A DNA stretch of 32,375 bases from a bacterium (GTDB taxonomy: Bacteria > Moduliflexota > Moduliflexia > Moduliflexales > JAUQPW01): NCBI GenBank assembly GCA_030550175.1, contig JAUQPW010000064.1, positions 1-32,375 on the forward strand, written 5' to 3'. A program made the position numbers and the translations under genes. The notes below the pieces were generated by a model. The model made no database searches. It was not told where the DNA came from and worked only from the letters and a program-made list of their open reading frames with translations. This document shows positions 7,222 through 16,389 of this stretch, piece by piece (the first letter of the stretch is position 1; each line of letters begins with the position of its first letter).

Positions 7222-8175
7222 ATGATGGATATAGATCTATCAGTAGTCATTCCGGTTTATAACGAAGAGACCAATATCAAGATATTAATCCCCCAGGTGA
7301 AGAGTGTTTTGGATAAAATCAAAAAGACTTACGAAATCATTCTCGTAGATGATGGAAGTTCGGATGGAACATTCAAAACCCTCAAAAAACTGGCTGAACA
7401 GGATCCAAATATCAAGTTGATCCGGTTTAGAAGGAATTTCGGTCAAACTGCCGCCTTATCTGCCGGGTTTGATCTGGCCAGGGGTAAAGTAGTTATTCCC
7501 ATGGATGGAGATCTCCAAAATGATCCAGAAGATATTCCCCGTCTCTTAGAAAAGATGGAAGAGGGATATGATGTTGTGAGTGGATGGAGAGAAAACAGAA
7601 AGGACAGGTTTTTGACCCGAAAATTACCTTCTTATCTGGCTAACAAGCTTATTTCCATAACTACCCGGGTCCACCTCCATGATTACGGATGTACCCTCAA
7701 GGCCTATAAGAAGGAGATCCTGGATGGAATTCAGCTTTATGGCGAAATGCACCGATTTATCCCGGCCTTAGCCAGTTGGATGGGAGTGCGCGTTGCCGAA
7801 ATTAAAGTTAATCATCGTCCTCGGGAACATGGAAACAGTAAATACGGCTTATCTCGAACCATTAAGGTCCTTCTAGATCTGATTAATGTTAAATTTTTAC
7901 TGAGTTACTCAACAAAACCCCTCCATCTGTTCGGCTCAATAGGGCTTTTCTTTATGGTTTGCTCGCTGTTTTTGCTCATTGTTTCTTTATCCTTTAAATT
8001 CACTTATCATACCCTTCTCAGTAATAACTCTACTTTTCTACTTTCCATCATCTTTTTCCTGGTCGGAATTATTTTAATCTGTATGGGACTTTTAGGGGAA
8101 ATTATGGTACGTATGTACTATGAATCTCAGCACAAACCGATTTATGTCATTGCGGAAAAGGTGAACTTTGAATAA
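7222..8175 (+). CDS. GT2 glycosyltransferase with two C-terminal membrane helices
   Basis: Likely transfers a sugar from a nucleotide donor to polyprenyl phosphate at the inner face of the membrane (dolichol-phosphate-mannose synthase/GtrB type), 317 aa. The GT-A core shows VVIPVYNEE (8-16), DDGSSDGT and the metal-site region MDGDLQNDPEDIP. The conserved DYGCTLKAYKKE segment and two hydrophobic helices at about 236-260 and 270-295 follow, ending with GEIMVRMYYESQHKPIY, as in this subgroup. AAAGGAG at 7211-7217 is a good ribosome-binding site; a second ATG follows at 7225. The sugar is not predictable. It may feed lipid-linked donors to GT-C-type enzymes such as those at 25703-31776. Confidence 0.92.
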   Translation: MMDIDLSVVIPVYNEETNIKILIPQVKSVLDKIKKTYEIILVDDGSSDGTFKTLKKLAEQDPNIKLIRFRRNFGQTAALSAGFDLARGKVVIPMDGDLQNDPEDIPRLLEKMEEGYDVVSGWRENRKDRFLTRKLPSYLANKLISITTRVHLHDYGCTLKAYKKEILDGIQLYGEMHRFIPALASWMGVRVAEIKVNHRPREHGNSKYGLSRTIKVLLDLINVKFLLSYSTKPLHLFGSIGLFFMVCSLFLLIVSLSFKFTYHTLLSNNSTFLLSIIFFLVGIILICMGLLGEIMVRMYYESQHKPIYVIAEKVNFE

Positions 8176-8187
8176 ATCCAGGGATTT

Positions 8188-11100
8188 CTATTTAGAAAGG
8201 TTTTGCTCAGCCTGCTCTAACCCCTGGGAGGCTTCGGTATTTTTAGGGTCGAGTCTAAGGACTTTCTTAAATTCTTCGGTAGCCTTCGTGTAATCACCTT
8301 GTTGAAGATAGATCTTGGCCAGGCTCAGCCGGGCTTCCAGGAAGTTAGGATTAATTTCTAAGGCCTGTTGAAGTTTTATCAGGGCCTCAGAGGCCTTATC
8401 CTGGGACAGGAGAAGGGTAGCCAATCCATAGAGAGCCTCCACATTTTTATCATCCAATCTCAAAGCCTCCTGATAAGCCGCTATTGCTTTCGGGATCAGG
8501 CCCTGTTTTGTATAAACTTTCCCCAGGCCAACCTGAGCTTCAGGGAGAGCTTCATTTAACTTAAGAGCCGTTTTCAATTCAGAAAGGGCTTCATCATACT
8601 TTCCCATCTCTACATAGGCGATACCTAAATTCGCATGGGCCTCTGCGTACTCCAGATCAAGCTCCAAAGCTTTTTTGTATTCGGCTATGGCTTCTGGAAA
8701 TTTTTTCTGAGCGGCATAAACCTGTCCGAGGTGATTATGGGCTGGAGCAAAATTAGGATTGATGTGGAGTATTTCCCGATACTTTGCTTCCGCTTCTGAA
8801 TAATGGCCTTGTTTCGCATGGACAAGCCCAATGCCCAAATGGGCCCAGGCATCTTCAGGGTGTTCTTGCAAAACTTGAATAAACTCAGAAATGGCTTCCG
8901 AGTATTTACCTAAACGGTAGTAAATCAAGCCGAGATTCGTTCGTACTCCCGGAAACTTGGGATCTATTTGAAGAACTTTCTGATACTGTTCAATAGCTTC
9001 GGCATTAGCCTGTCGTCGGGCATAAGCAAGTCCCAGGCCGTAAAGCGCTTCCGGATATTCAGGTCGTATCTGAAGGGCCTGTTTATAAGCTTCTATAGCC
9101 TCATAAGTCTTGTTTTGTCGAAAATAAATGTCTCCCAAAGCCTGATAAGCCTCTGCATAATTGGGATTAATCTGGATAGCTTCCTTTAGTTCTTTAATGG
9201 CTTCGGGGTATTGATTTAAACGGGAGTAGGCAAAGCTGAGCTGAAGATGAGATTTTTCATCTTCTGGATTAAGTCGAAGGGCTTGTTGGTATTCAAAAAT
9301 GGCCTCTGAATATTTACCCTGCTCAGTATAAAGTTGTCCGATACTTCGATGGGCCAGGGTCTTTAAAGAAGGTTGAAGATCCGATTTTAAAACTTCGTTA
9401 TATTCTCGGATCGCAGCATTAAAATCCCGAGAGGCCTGATAAACTTTGGCCAATCCATAATGAGCCAGGGTTTCCACTTCCTTCTGGGTGGGATGATTTT
9501 TTCCGGGCTCTGATACTTTTTCTCCCAGGGACAACAGGTTTTGATAGATACTCTTGGCCTCCCCGTATTTGCCTGTTAAGAGGTAAAGCTCTCCTAATTT
9601 CAAATGGAGAAGGGGAAGTAAAAATCTATCCGAAAATTCAGAGCTACCTGTCGAAGAATTCAGATTTTGATCCCGGATTGCCATTTTAATCTCTATGGCT
9701 TTATTAAGATTCGATATGGCCCGGGGATAATCCTTCTGGACCATGTAAAGGGTTGCAAGCTGGTAATAAGCTTCCGGAAAGTCGGGTTTCAGTTTAATAG
9801 CCTCTCGATAAGCTTCAGCCGCTTTGTTCAAATGCTCAGTTTTAGATCTGGATTCTGGAATCTCCTGATCTACAGCGATCTGATGGGTCAATCCCAGATT
9901 AAAGTGGGTCTTGGGATTTGCGTAGTGGAAAGTCAAAGCCTTTTGAAAGTTATCCAGGGCCGATTCCCAATCTTTTCCATGGGTTTTGGGATTTGAAAGA
10001 AATTTTTGGTAGGCTTCTAAGCCCTCTGAAAAGTAAAAATAACTTCTCCACCCCTCATCGGTAGAAGAAGGTAGCAGAGTACTTACGTGGGCAGAAGCTA
10101 ATTTATAGGCTAAAATTCGGATAAGCTTCTGAATCTTCTCGTCCGGACGTTCGGTTTCAGGTGCAGGGGGATAAACTTCCAGATCTGTTTCGGATACATT
10201 AAAGAATCTTTTCTTGCCTAATGACGCCACAAGAGAGTAGGAAGATCCAAATTTCTGGATGCTTCCTGAAAGAAATTTATCTTCCTGATTCCAAAGCTTT
10301 TTAACCTCTAAAAGAGCAGGATAGAGGGGTATTTTAAAGGAACCCAGTCGGATAGACTCGGCTTTCTTAAAAGTAACCCCTATGGGTTCTGTGGCAGGAG
10401 GTAGAAGAATCGGCTTCTCTTCTAAAAGAGTCCGGATAAGGGGGTGTTTTTCTTCCTTCGAGAATTTTTGAAGATCTTGAATTCGCACCAATTCACCGAC
10501 CAATTGATTGGCCAGGCTTTCACCGAGGGCTTCCGAGGTCTCAAATCCCATACCGCTCTCAAAAGGTAAAACCGTTATATTCGGCTCCCGATTAACCAGA
10601 TAGTAAACGAAAAAGCCAAACAAAGTTAAAATCAGAACGGCCAAAACGATTTTGGTCGTAAGAACCAGAAAGGTTTTGATTCGATCCAGGGTTCGAGTAA
10701 ATTTATCCCAAAAGGAAAGTTCCAGCTCATCTTCTGATCTGTCCACCCTAAAATCGAACTCTGGAGGCCTTTTCAACTCGGGTCCTCTGGAAGAGACTGA
10801 AATGGGTCCGGATCCCAGGGGCGGATTTAATGGAAACCTGGGTTCTAACGGTCGTCTGGGGGGTTGTTTAGGTTCTGATGGTCCGGAAAGTCTGGGATCT
10901 GTAAGTTTAATGGGTCGATGGGGAGGCACTTTGGATTCTGAGGTCTGTTCCCCGGGCGGTTCCTTGGGTTGTGTCAGCCTAGTAGGAATACGAGGAAATC
11001 CACGACCTATGGGTTGATCGGATGGAAGGGGTCTGGGTTCAGAAGGTTCAGGAGGTTTCAATAATTCATCCCGAGTCTTTAAAAGGGCATACTCCACCGC

Positions 11101-11265
11101 TGCACTGATATCATCTTCCGTCAGTTTGGGGTATTTGGCAATAATCTCATTGAAAGAAGAACCTGTCGAAAGGAGATCTAAGATGGTATGAACAGGGACA
11201 CCGGCCCCTTTAATAAAGGGCTTTCCGTTAAAAAGGTTTGGATCCGTGATAATGCGTGGATTCAT
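8188..11265 (-). CDS. DUF433 - membrane helix - TolB/FlgO-like - TPR array protein
   Basis: A 1025-aa multidomain protein of unknown role. Residues 1-65 are a DUF433 domain (GKPFIKGAGVPVHTILDLL, then a KYPKLTEDDISAAVEYA helix), a small helical fold best known in antitoxin-like proteins. Residues 70-170 are rich in Pro, Arg and Glu and probably unstructured. One hydrophobic helix spans about 199-224. Next comes NITVLPFESGMGFETSEALG and surroundings (229-265), resembling the TolB/FlgO-type segment that often precedes TPRs in membrane-anchored signalling proteins. About 16 TPRs fill 420-1020, most of them exactly 34 residues. Topology is inferred: DUF433 inside, TPRs outside. No Shine-Dalgarno is visible before the ATG, but the start fits the domain edge. 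It converges with the GT2 gene, 12 nt between stops. Confidence 0.9.
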   Translation of the reverse strand: MNPRIITDPNLFNGKPFIKGAGVPVHTILDLLSTGSSFNEIIAKYPKLTEDDISAAVEYALLKTRDELLKPPEPSEPRPLPSDQPIGRGFPRIPTRLTQPKEPPGEQTSESKVPPHRPIKLTDPRLSGPSEPKQPPRRPLEPRFPLNPPLGSGPISVSSRGPELKRPPEFDFRVDRSEDELELSFWDKFTRTLDRIKTFLVLTTKIVLAVLILTLFGFFVYYLVNREPNITVLPFESGMGFETSEALGESLANQLVGELVRIQDLQKFSKEEKHPLIRTLLEEKPILLPPATEPIGVTFKKAESIRLGSFKIPLYPALLEVKKLWNQEDKFLSGSIQKFGSSYSLVASLGKKRFFNVSETDLEVYPPAPETERPDEKIQKLIRILAYKLASAHVSTLLPSSTDEGWRSYFYFSEGLEAYQKFLSNPKTHGKDWESALDNFQKALTFHYANPKTHFNLGLTHQIAVDQEIPESRSKTEHLNKAAEAYREAIKLKPDFPEAYYQLATLYMVQKDYPRAISNLNKAIEIKMAIRDQNLNSSTGSSEFSDRFLLPLLHLKLGELYLLTGKYGEAKSIYQNLLSLGEKVSEPGKNHPTQKEVETLAHYGLAKVYQASRDFNAAIREYNEVLKSDLQPSLKTLAHRSIGQLYTEQGKYSEAIFEYQQALRLNPEDEKSHLQLSFAYSRLNQYPEAIKELKEAIQINPNYAEAYQALGDIYFRQNKTYEAIEAYKQALQIRPEYPEALYGLGLAYARRQANAEAIEQYQKVLQIDPKFPGVRTNLGLIYYRLGKYSEAISEFIQVLQEHPEDAWAHLGIGLVHAKQGHYSEAEAKYREILHINPNFAPAHNHLGQVYAAQKKFPEAIAEYKKALELDLEYAEAHANLGIAYVEMGKYDEALSELKTALKLNEALPEAQVGLGKVYTKQGLIPKAIAAYQEALRLDDKNVEALYGLATLLLSQDKASEALIKLQQALEINPNFLEARLSLAKIYLQQGDYTKATEEFKKVLRLDPKNTEASQGLEQAEQNLSK

Positions 11266-11527
11266 TTACTAAATAAAGCTAAGGGTCATCTTAACAGATA
11301 TACTTAATCAGTTTTAAGTTATGATAACTTTTAAAATTAGGTTACTTCAATCGGAGGAAATCTGTCAAGGATAAAAACAGGTGGAAACGTATGAACTTAC
11401 GCCATACCCAGGTTTTTAAGACTTCTTCTCAAATCTTAGAGTTTTATATTTTTTGGGGTAACTGAAGAATTTTGAAAGTCCCGGCTGAAAGGGTAGACCG
11501 TAATTTCATCTATCTTGACTGGAAAAA
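11266..11527 (-). promoter_or_regulatory. intergenic region with an exact minus-strand -35 box
   Basis: No gene is visible. On the minus strand TTGACA (11363-11368) faces the 1025-aa gene; the matching -10 (TAACCT, 18-nt spacer, 11339-11344) is poor. The surrounding word TGTCAAGGATAA recurs in similar form near 4625 and 16384. Confidence 0.3.
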
Positions 11528-13242
11528 CTACTTTCCTCCAGAGGCAGATACGGGTAGGTCTCCTTGCTGGCCCCAGGGAGTTATCGTGAAACTTGTAAAT
11601 TTGGATTTAGAGGTGAGGATGAACCATTCTCCGGTAGAAGCTCGAAAGATTCCTAGATCCGCCTTCTTGTCCCCATCAAAATCCGCCGGCACCTGAAGGT
11701 CTCCAAGCTGGCCCCAGAAGGTAATCGTGAAACCACCTCCTGAGAAGAGGATCCACCACTCCCCGGTAAGCGATCTGAAAACGGCATGGTCCGTCTTTCC
11801 ATCGCCATCATAATCTTTAGGAACGGGAATATCACCTGCCTGACCCCAGGCTTGAATATTCTCAACACCGTTCAGAAGAACATGCCACTCTCCGGTAGAA
11901 GGTCTAAAGAAGGCAAAATCTGCAATTTTATCCCCATCATAATGACCGGGTGTGGGAATATCCTCAGAAGTTCCGAAAGATGGGAAGTTGGAGGCACCCC
12001 TCACATACCATTCTCCCATAGAGGGTCTCCAAACCGCCATATCGTCTCTACCATCTCCATTGTAATCTGCTGCATCTGCGATGGGAACAGGCAGACTTGA
12101 TCCAGGGATTGGCGTTGAAGTGGGTATAACTGTTGGCTCCGGAGTCGGTGTAGCCGTCGGGGTCGGAGTCGGTGTGACCGTCGGAGTTAGTGTGGGAGAT
12201 AAAGTTAAGGGAAATACCATGACGGTGCTAAGGTTGGAGATCGTCATATACACACGATTGTTAACCGGATTTAAAGTTATATCTCGAGAATCGGCGGAAG
12301 TCAGGCCTAAGGCAAAACAACTGAAACTATTCAGGGTCGAAGGAATGATGATCAGTGCGCCGCTACCAGTTGCCGGGTAAAGGGTGGTAGGAATCCTGTA
12401 GGAGCCCCCTGGAAGAGGGGTGCTACATAGAAATTACCTGCAATATCGGCAGTCATACCCCGGCTGGTAACGACAGCCTGATTAAGGATAATTTGGGGAA
12501 CAGATCCCGTACCCGGATCAAAATCGGCAGGGAAAGCTATGGCATGATCTTCAACCAGTAAGGGACTGGGACCTGGTGCCGGTAGAGTCGTTAATACCAT
12601 CCCCTGGGAATTGACTGCAATTCCACGTAACGGTCGGGCAGCACCCGGTATCGTGGCTGAGGAATAGATCAGCAACCTGGCGTCTAGGGAACCGTCTGGA
12701 AAAATGCGGATGCGTATTACAGAAGGGGTCGAAAAGATGGGGATAGAAAACGTATTAGAACCCTGAGTCAGGTCTCCTGTGACGAATAGATCCCGTTGGT
12801 TACCACGCCTCAGTAAGGCTATATCCCCTACGGGGATGACATTGTTGAGAATAAAACCGGATAAATTTTGAACTATACCGCTCGCGATATCATAGACGGC
12901 TGTAGCGGCTAGAAATACGCTTCGAAGATTTAAAGAGCCTAACAATAAACCGTCTTCGGGATTTATTTCGAGTATCTGTCCATTTGAAAACAGGGCCAGA
13001 ATATGACCTGTGCCTGGATCTGTAACGAGTCGACCCGACTGACTGAAATCGAGGATGTTTCCAGTAGAGAACAACCAGACCGGTGTACCATTTGATGTAA
13101 GCTTCGTTAATAGAAATTGAGAACAATCGAAGTTACAGTGGGTTATAAATACATTACCGTTAGCATCTGTCGTAACCCCATCTGGAAGGAATAACTGATT
13201 AGTAAACAGTACACCGTTAAGGACACGGCGCGCTGTGCCCCT
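11528..13242 (-). pseudogene. broken secreted beta-propeller / FG-GAP repeat protein
   Basis: Two reading frames make one decayed gene. The upstream part (13242 down to about 12383) reads as a propeller-like protein (LPDGVTTDANGNVFIT, TDPGTGHILALFSNGQ). Near 12382-12384 the frame must shift: adding one C to a CCC run on the minus strand joins FLPP to LYPATGSGALIIIPST and runs without a stop into the second part. That part carries a Thr-Pro linker (PTPTPTATPTPEPT) and four FG-GAP/VCBS-like repeats of about 40 residues (DYNGDGRDDMAVWRP, DYDGDGKTDHAVFR). The 5' end is also lost: in frame, a stop occurs at 13243-13245, no ATG or GTG precedes the propeller, and no signal peptide is left. The break sits at a palindromic repeat. 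A sequencing error could explain the single-base shift, but not the missing start. Confidence 0.75.
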
Positions 13243-13243
13243 T
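13219..13243. repeat. G/C-rich palindromic element at the broken gene's 5' end
   Basis: AAGG and a GGACACGGCGCGCTGTGCC core, followed by CCTT, form an imperfect palindrome around a central CGCG. It coincides with the point where the FG-GAP gene loses its frame and start. Confidence 0.6.
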
Positions 13244-13385
13244 CATAAATCCTACTAAACCTATCAGTCCTAAAACCAAACCTGACAGGTACTTTACCTG
13301 CCTCTTCAACCCGGGTCGATTCATCCAGTTCTCCGTTCACCCCCTATGAAGGATCAATACCGATTCTGCCTGAATACATCGGTTA

Positions 13386-13418
13386 AGAAACCTGATTTCT
13401 TTAAGAAATCGAGTTTCC
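13386..13418. terminator. hairpin downstream of yhhQ
   Basis: Arms 13386-13401 and 13403-13418 match at 13 of 16 positions; the inner 8 bp (GATTTCTT/AAGAAATC) are perfect. It lies 42 nt past the transporter stop on the minus strand and could be a terminator or mRNA end. The flanking 13246-13459 holds no gene that I can support. Confidence 0.45.
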
Positions 13419-13459
13419 AGGACGAAGTAACCCTGTGAATCGGGATAACGTTGGTACGA

Positions 13460-14119
13460 TTATCTCAGGTATTCGGTAGCATAATCTTTTGTCTCAGACC
13501 TCCATCTTCTGCTTTTAACCAAATAAATCAAAGGAATGCTGATGACCGTAATGGTCATTTTTACGATATATTGCCCTTGAATGAGGGCAAGCAGGGGAAG
13601 CCCGGTTCCCGCAAAGGCTAAAGTGATGAACGTGATACTATCCACAAGGGTAGATACCCCATTACTCAGTAAAACCCGAGCCCATTTCCATTTCCCGATC
13701 CGTTCTCGCCACCAGGCAAAAACTTCTGTATCAATCAGAGAACTAACCAGATAAGCTATCAGGCTGGCAATGACAATTCGGGGGGTGGAGCCCAGGGTGC
13801 TGGAAAAGGCTTCCTGATTTTTGTAGAACACGGCTGGTGGAAGCGCAATGGCTAGCTGGACGTAAAGTGCAAGAAGAATATTGGCAAGGAAGGCTGTATA
13901 GACAACCCGTTGAGCCCCTTTCTTTCCTAATTCCTCATTGATGAGATCGACCAGGGTAAACGTAAGCGCGTAGATGAAAACTGCCGCCGGCACGACAATA
14001 CCGTAAATGGCCACGGGCTTACTCGCAGTAACATTTGCAATTAATTCACAGGCTACATAAATACCGATAAGAAATATCGCCATAGCAGATAGAGGATAGC
14101 GGTAGGAGCCAACGGCCAT
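13460..14119 (-). CDS. yhhQ: VUT-family (DUF165/YhhQ) queuosine precursor transporter
   Basis: Inner-membrane protein of 219 aa with about six hydrophobic segments, of the VUT family proposed to import the queuosine precursors preQ0 and preQ1. Typical marks are the first helix with ELIANVTASKP, the TFTLVDLINEELGKKGAQRVVYTAF block, the acidic/aromatic stretch SSLIDTEVFAWWRER, and SNGVSTLVDSITFITLAF. I kept the ATG at 14119 because the SYRYP residues before the first helix resemble other family members. An ATG at 14083 is the alternative. The upstream start lies inside a palindromic repeat, whose GGTAGGGG would act as the ribosome-binding site. Substrate assignment rests on the family. Confidence 0.87.
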   Translation of the reverse strand: MAVGSYRYPLSAMAIFLIGIYVACELIANVTASKPVAIYGIVVPAAVFIYALTFTLVDLINEELGKKGAQRVVYTAFLANILLALYVQLAIALPPAVFYKNQEAFSSTLGSTPRIVIASLIAYLVSSLIDTEVFAWWRERIGKWKWARVLLSNGVSTLVDSITFITLAFAGTGLPLLALIQGQYIVKMTITVISIPLIYLVKSRRWRSETKDYATEYLR

Positions 14120-14151
14120 TCGCCCCTACCAGGAGCAACGGGGGGTTGCTC
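14099..14151. repeat. two adjacent palindromes at the yhhQ start
   Basis: 14102-14129 is an imperfect palindrome of GTAGGAGC and GCCCCTAC arms around GGCC. 14133-14151 has exact GAGCAAC/GTTGCTC arms with a G5 loop. The first covers the yhhQ start codon; the second lies 12 nt past the stop of the molybdopterin enzyme gene. Confidence 0.75.
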
Positions 14152-14162
14152 TTACCATTGTT

Positions 14163-16235
14163 TTATATTTTTTCCACCTCAACCAGATTTGTATAAAACA
14201 CGGCACCTCCTCCCAGAGGTTCTAATTCATGCGAAGTAATCCGATTCAGGTTTCCGTTGAAACCAGTTTTTTTGTTCCACCAGCTTTTAAAAGAAATGGC
14301 CGAGCCTTTTGGAACCGTCTCTCCTACCCTGGCATAAAGGAAACATTCTCCTCGATCGTTGTAGACCCGAACCCGGTCTCCCTCTGAGATTCCCCTTGCC
14401 TTCGCATCCTCATAGTGTAATTCGATGACCGGCCTTTTCTCTTTAGCCAGCATGGACTTAAGATTTCCAAAGGAGGAATTGACGAAGTATTTTGCACCTG
14501 CATTGATAAGGGAAATAGGATATTTTCGATGGAGTTCCAGAGATCCTTCTGCGCTTTCGGTTTCGGGAATATAGGCTGGAAGAGGGTCAAATCCTGCCTG
14601 TTTCATCCGCTCGGAGTAAAACTCGATTTTGCCCGAGGGGGTTGGGAATTTCCCATCTGCAAAGGCAATGAAGGGATAGGTAGGCGTATTCAGGCGAACC
14701 CGCTTTTCTTGTCGTAACCGCTCAAGGGTAATTCCTTTCAAGAAGGGATGTGAACTATCCAGGGCTTGTCGAATCAGATCTTCTTCGGTATCCCGAAAGC
14801 AAGGATCCTCAAAACCCATGGCCTGCGCCAGAAGTCGAAAAACTTCTACATTGGATTTGCTTTCTCCAACCGGAGGAATTACCGGCTCTCCAAGCTGGAG
14901 ATAGAGATGCCAGTAAGATCGATAAAGATCCAGATGTTCAAAGCTGGTTGTCGCGGGAAGGACGATATCGGCATAATCGACGGTATCTGTAAAAACCTGT
15001 TCATGGACCACCGTGAAGAGATCTTCACGCAAAAGTCCCTGGATAACCTTATTCTGATTAGGGGCCACAACAGCCGGGTTACAGTTGTACACATACATGG
15101 CCTTAATAGGTGGATTGTTCAGTTCTGTAAGAATCTTTGCCAGCTCCACCATATTGAGGGTTCGAGGGGTTCCGGTCATAAGATCCGGTCGTTCTAAAGC
15201 CTGCGTATTTAAAGGGAATAAGCCTCCATTACTGTATAAAAATCCACCCCCCAGTTGCCCCCAGGCTCCCACCAGACCTGGAAGACAGGAAACGGTTCTC
15301 ATGGTCATACCACCGTTGGAGTGGCGCTGAAACCCCCAGCCAACCCGAAGGAAGGAAGGTTTTATCCTGGCATACAGACGGGCAACGTTTTGTATATCCG
15401 GCACGGAAATACCTGTAATTTCCGAAACCCTTTCCGGAGGATAGGCCTCCAGTCGCTCCTTCAATTTGTCAAACCCATAGGTAAATCGGGCTACATAATC
15501 GGCATCGTAAAGTCCTTCCTTTACAATGACATGCATCATACCCAGGGCCAGCGCCGCATCGGTCCCAGGCCGAATTTGGAGGAAATAATCGGCTTTTTCG
15601 GCCACATCACTCCGATGGGGATTGATATGAATATAAATAGCTCCTTTAGCCCGTGCTTCCTTAATAAGGGGTAAAATATGAATGTTCTGGGAGGAGCTAT
15701 TGGTTCCCCAACCGATAATCAAGCGGGCGTAGGGAATATTCTCCGGATCTGAACCGTAGGTAGCCCCGGTGGTATAAACATATCCCATTTTTCCCGCGGC
15801 AGAACAAATGGTCCGGGCCAGTAAACAGGTTCCCAGCTTGTGAAAAAATCGCCTATCCATGCTGGCATTATTAAGAACCCCTTCGGTTCCTGCGTAACTA
15901 TAAGGCAGAATAGCTTCTCCTCCATAAACTGCTAGGATCTCCTTAAACTTATCCGCGATGTGTCGGAGGGCTTCATCCCAACTTATACGCTCAAACTTTC
16001 CTTCTCCCTTTTTACCCACCCGGCGCAGCGGCGTCAAAATACGATCTGGACCGTAGATCCGCTCAGGATAATACCGAACTTTTGCACAAATAAATCCCCG
16101 GGTCGTTGCATGATGGGCATCTCCGGTTACCTTAACGAGTTTTCCATCTTGTACATGGACCACTAAAGCACAAGTATCGGGACAATCATGGGGACATGCC
16201 GTCGTTTTAATCTCATAGGTCGTAACTGGTTCCAT
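14163..16235 (-). CDS. molybdopterin oxidoreductase, stand-alone
   Basis: Large catalytic protein of the DMSO-reductase/formate-dehydrogenase superfamily, 690 aa, binding a bis-MGD molybdenum (or tungsten) cofactor and one [4Fe-4S] cluster. The cluster ligands are C14, C18, C22 and C50 (C-x3-C-x3-C-x27-C). The metal-ligand region is RTICSAAGKMGY, with C144 or S145 as the likely ligand. The C-terminal molydopterin dinucleotide-binding domain (DAKARGISEGDRVRVYNDRG) is complete. There is no Tat signal, so it is probably cytoplasmic. AAGGAG stands 7 nt before ATG 16235, which decides this start over one 24 nt upstream. No partner subunit, chaperone or cofactor gene is adjacent. The substrate cannot be predicted. 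Confidence 0.93.
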   Translation of the reverse strand: MEPVTTYEIKTTACPHDCPDTCALVVHVQDGKLVKVTGDAHHATTRGFICAKVRYYPERIYGPDRILTPLRRVGKKGEGKFERISWDEALRHIADKFKEILAVYGGEAILPYSYAGTEGVLNNASMDRRFFHKLGTCLLARTICSAAGKMGYVYTTGATYGSDPENIPYARLIIGWGTNSSSQNIHILPLIKEARAKGAIYIHINPHRSDVAEKADYFLQIRPGTDAALALGMMHVIVKEGLYDADYVARFTYGFDKLKERLEAYPPERVSEITGISVPDIQNVARLYARIKPSFLRVGWGFQRHSNGGMTMRTVSCLPGLVGAWGQLGGGFLYSNGGLFPLNTQALERPDLMTGTPRTLNMVELAKILTELNNPPIKAMYVYNCNPAVVAPNQNKVIQGLLREDLFTVVHEQVFTDTVDYADIVLPATTSFEHLDLYRSYWHLYLQLGEPVIPPVGESKSNVEVFRLLAQAMGFEDPCFRDTEEDLIRQALDSSHPFLKGITLERLRQEKRVRLNTPTYPFIAFADGKFPTPSGKIEFYSERMKQAGFDPLPAYIPETESAEGSLELHRKYPISLINAGAKYFVNSSFGNLKSMLAKEKRPVIELHYEDAKARGISEGDRVRVYNDRGECFLYARVGETVPKGSAISFKSWWNKKTGFNGNLNRITSHELEPLGGGAVFYTNLVEVEKI

Positions 16236-16257
16236 TACAGGCTCCTTGAGGATCAGC

Positions 16258-16291
16258 AAGTATAGGGGAAGAGCTTAATCCGTCTATACTT
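16258..16291. repeat. short inverted repeat upstream of the molybdopterin gene
   Basis: AAGTATAG (16258-16265) and CTATACTT (16284-16291) are exact reverse complements with an 18-nt loop. In the minus-strand transcript the hairpin would lie about 22-56 nt before the start codon, close to the ribosome-binding site. Confidence 0.6.
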
Positions 16292-16360
16292 TTTAGGGGT
16301 TTTAGTTAATTATGAAAACAAATCTTTTATCCTACTACAATGAAAATTTTGTTATTTTAT

Positions 16361-16389
16361 AAATTAGTCACCTGGAGTTAATCTATCAA
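16361..16389 (-). promoter_or_regulatory. likely promoter of the molybdopterin oxidoreductase gene
   Basis: On the minus strand TTGATA (16384-16389) and TAATTT (16361-16366) with a 17-nt spacer. This predicts a leader of about 120 nt containing the 16258-16291 hairpin. Confidence 0.45.

Noticed and set aside
8188..11265. Antitoxin of a toxin-antitoxin pair because of the DUF433 domain
   Set aside because: No small toxin-like gene is adjacent and the domain is part of a 1025-aa membrane protein.
13143..13340. Small minus-strand frame upstream of the broken FG-GAP gene
   Set aside because: It is out of frame with the propeller residues, which read clearly in the neighbouring frame over the same bases.
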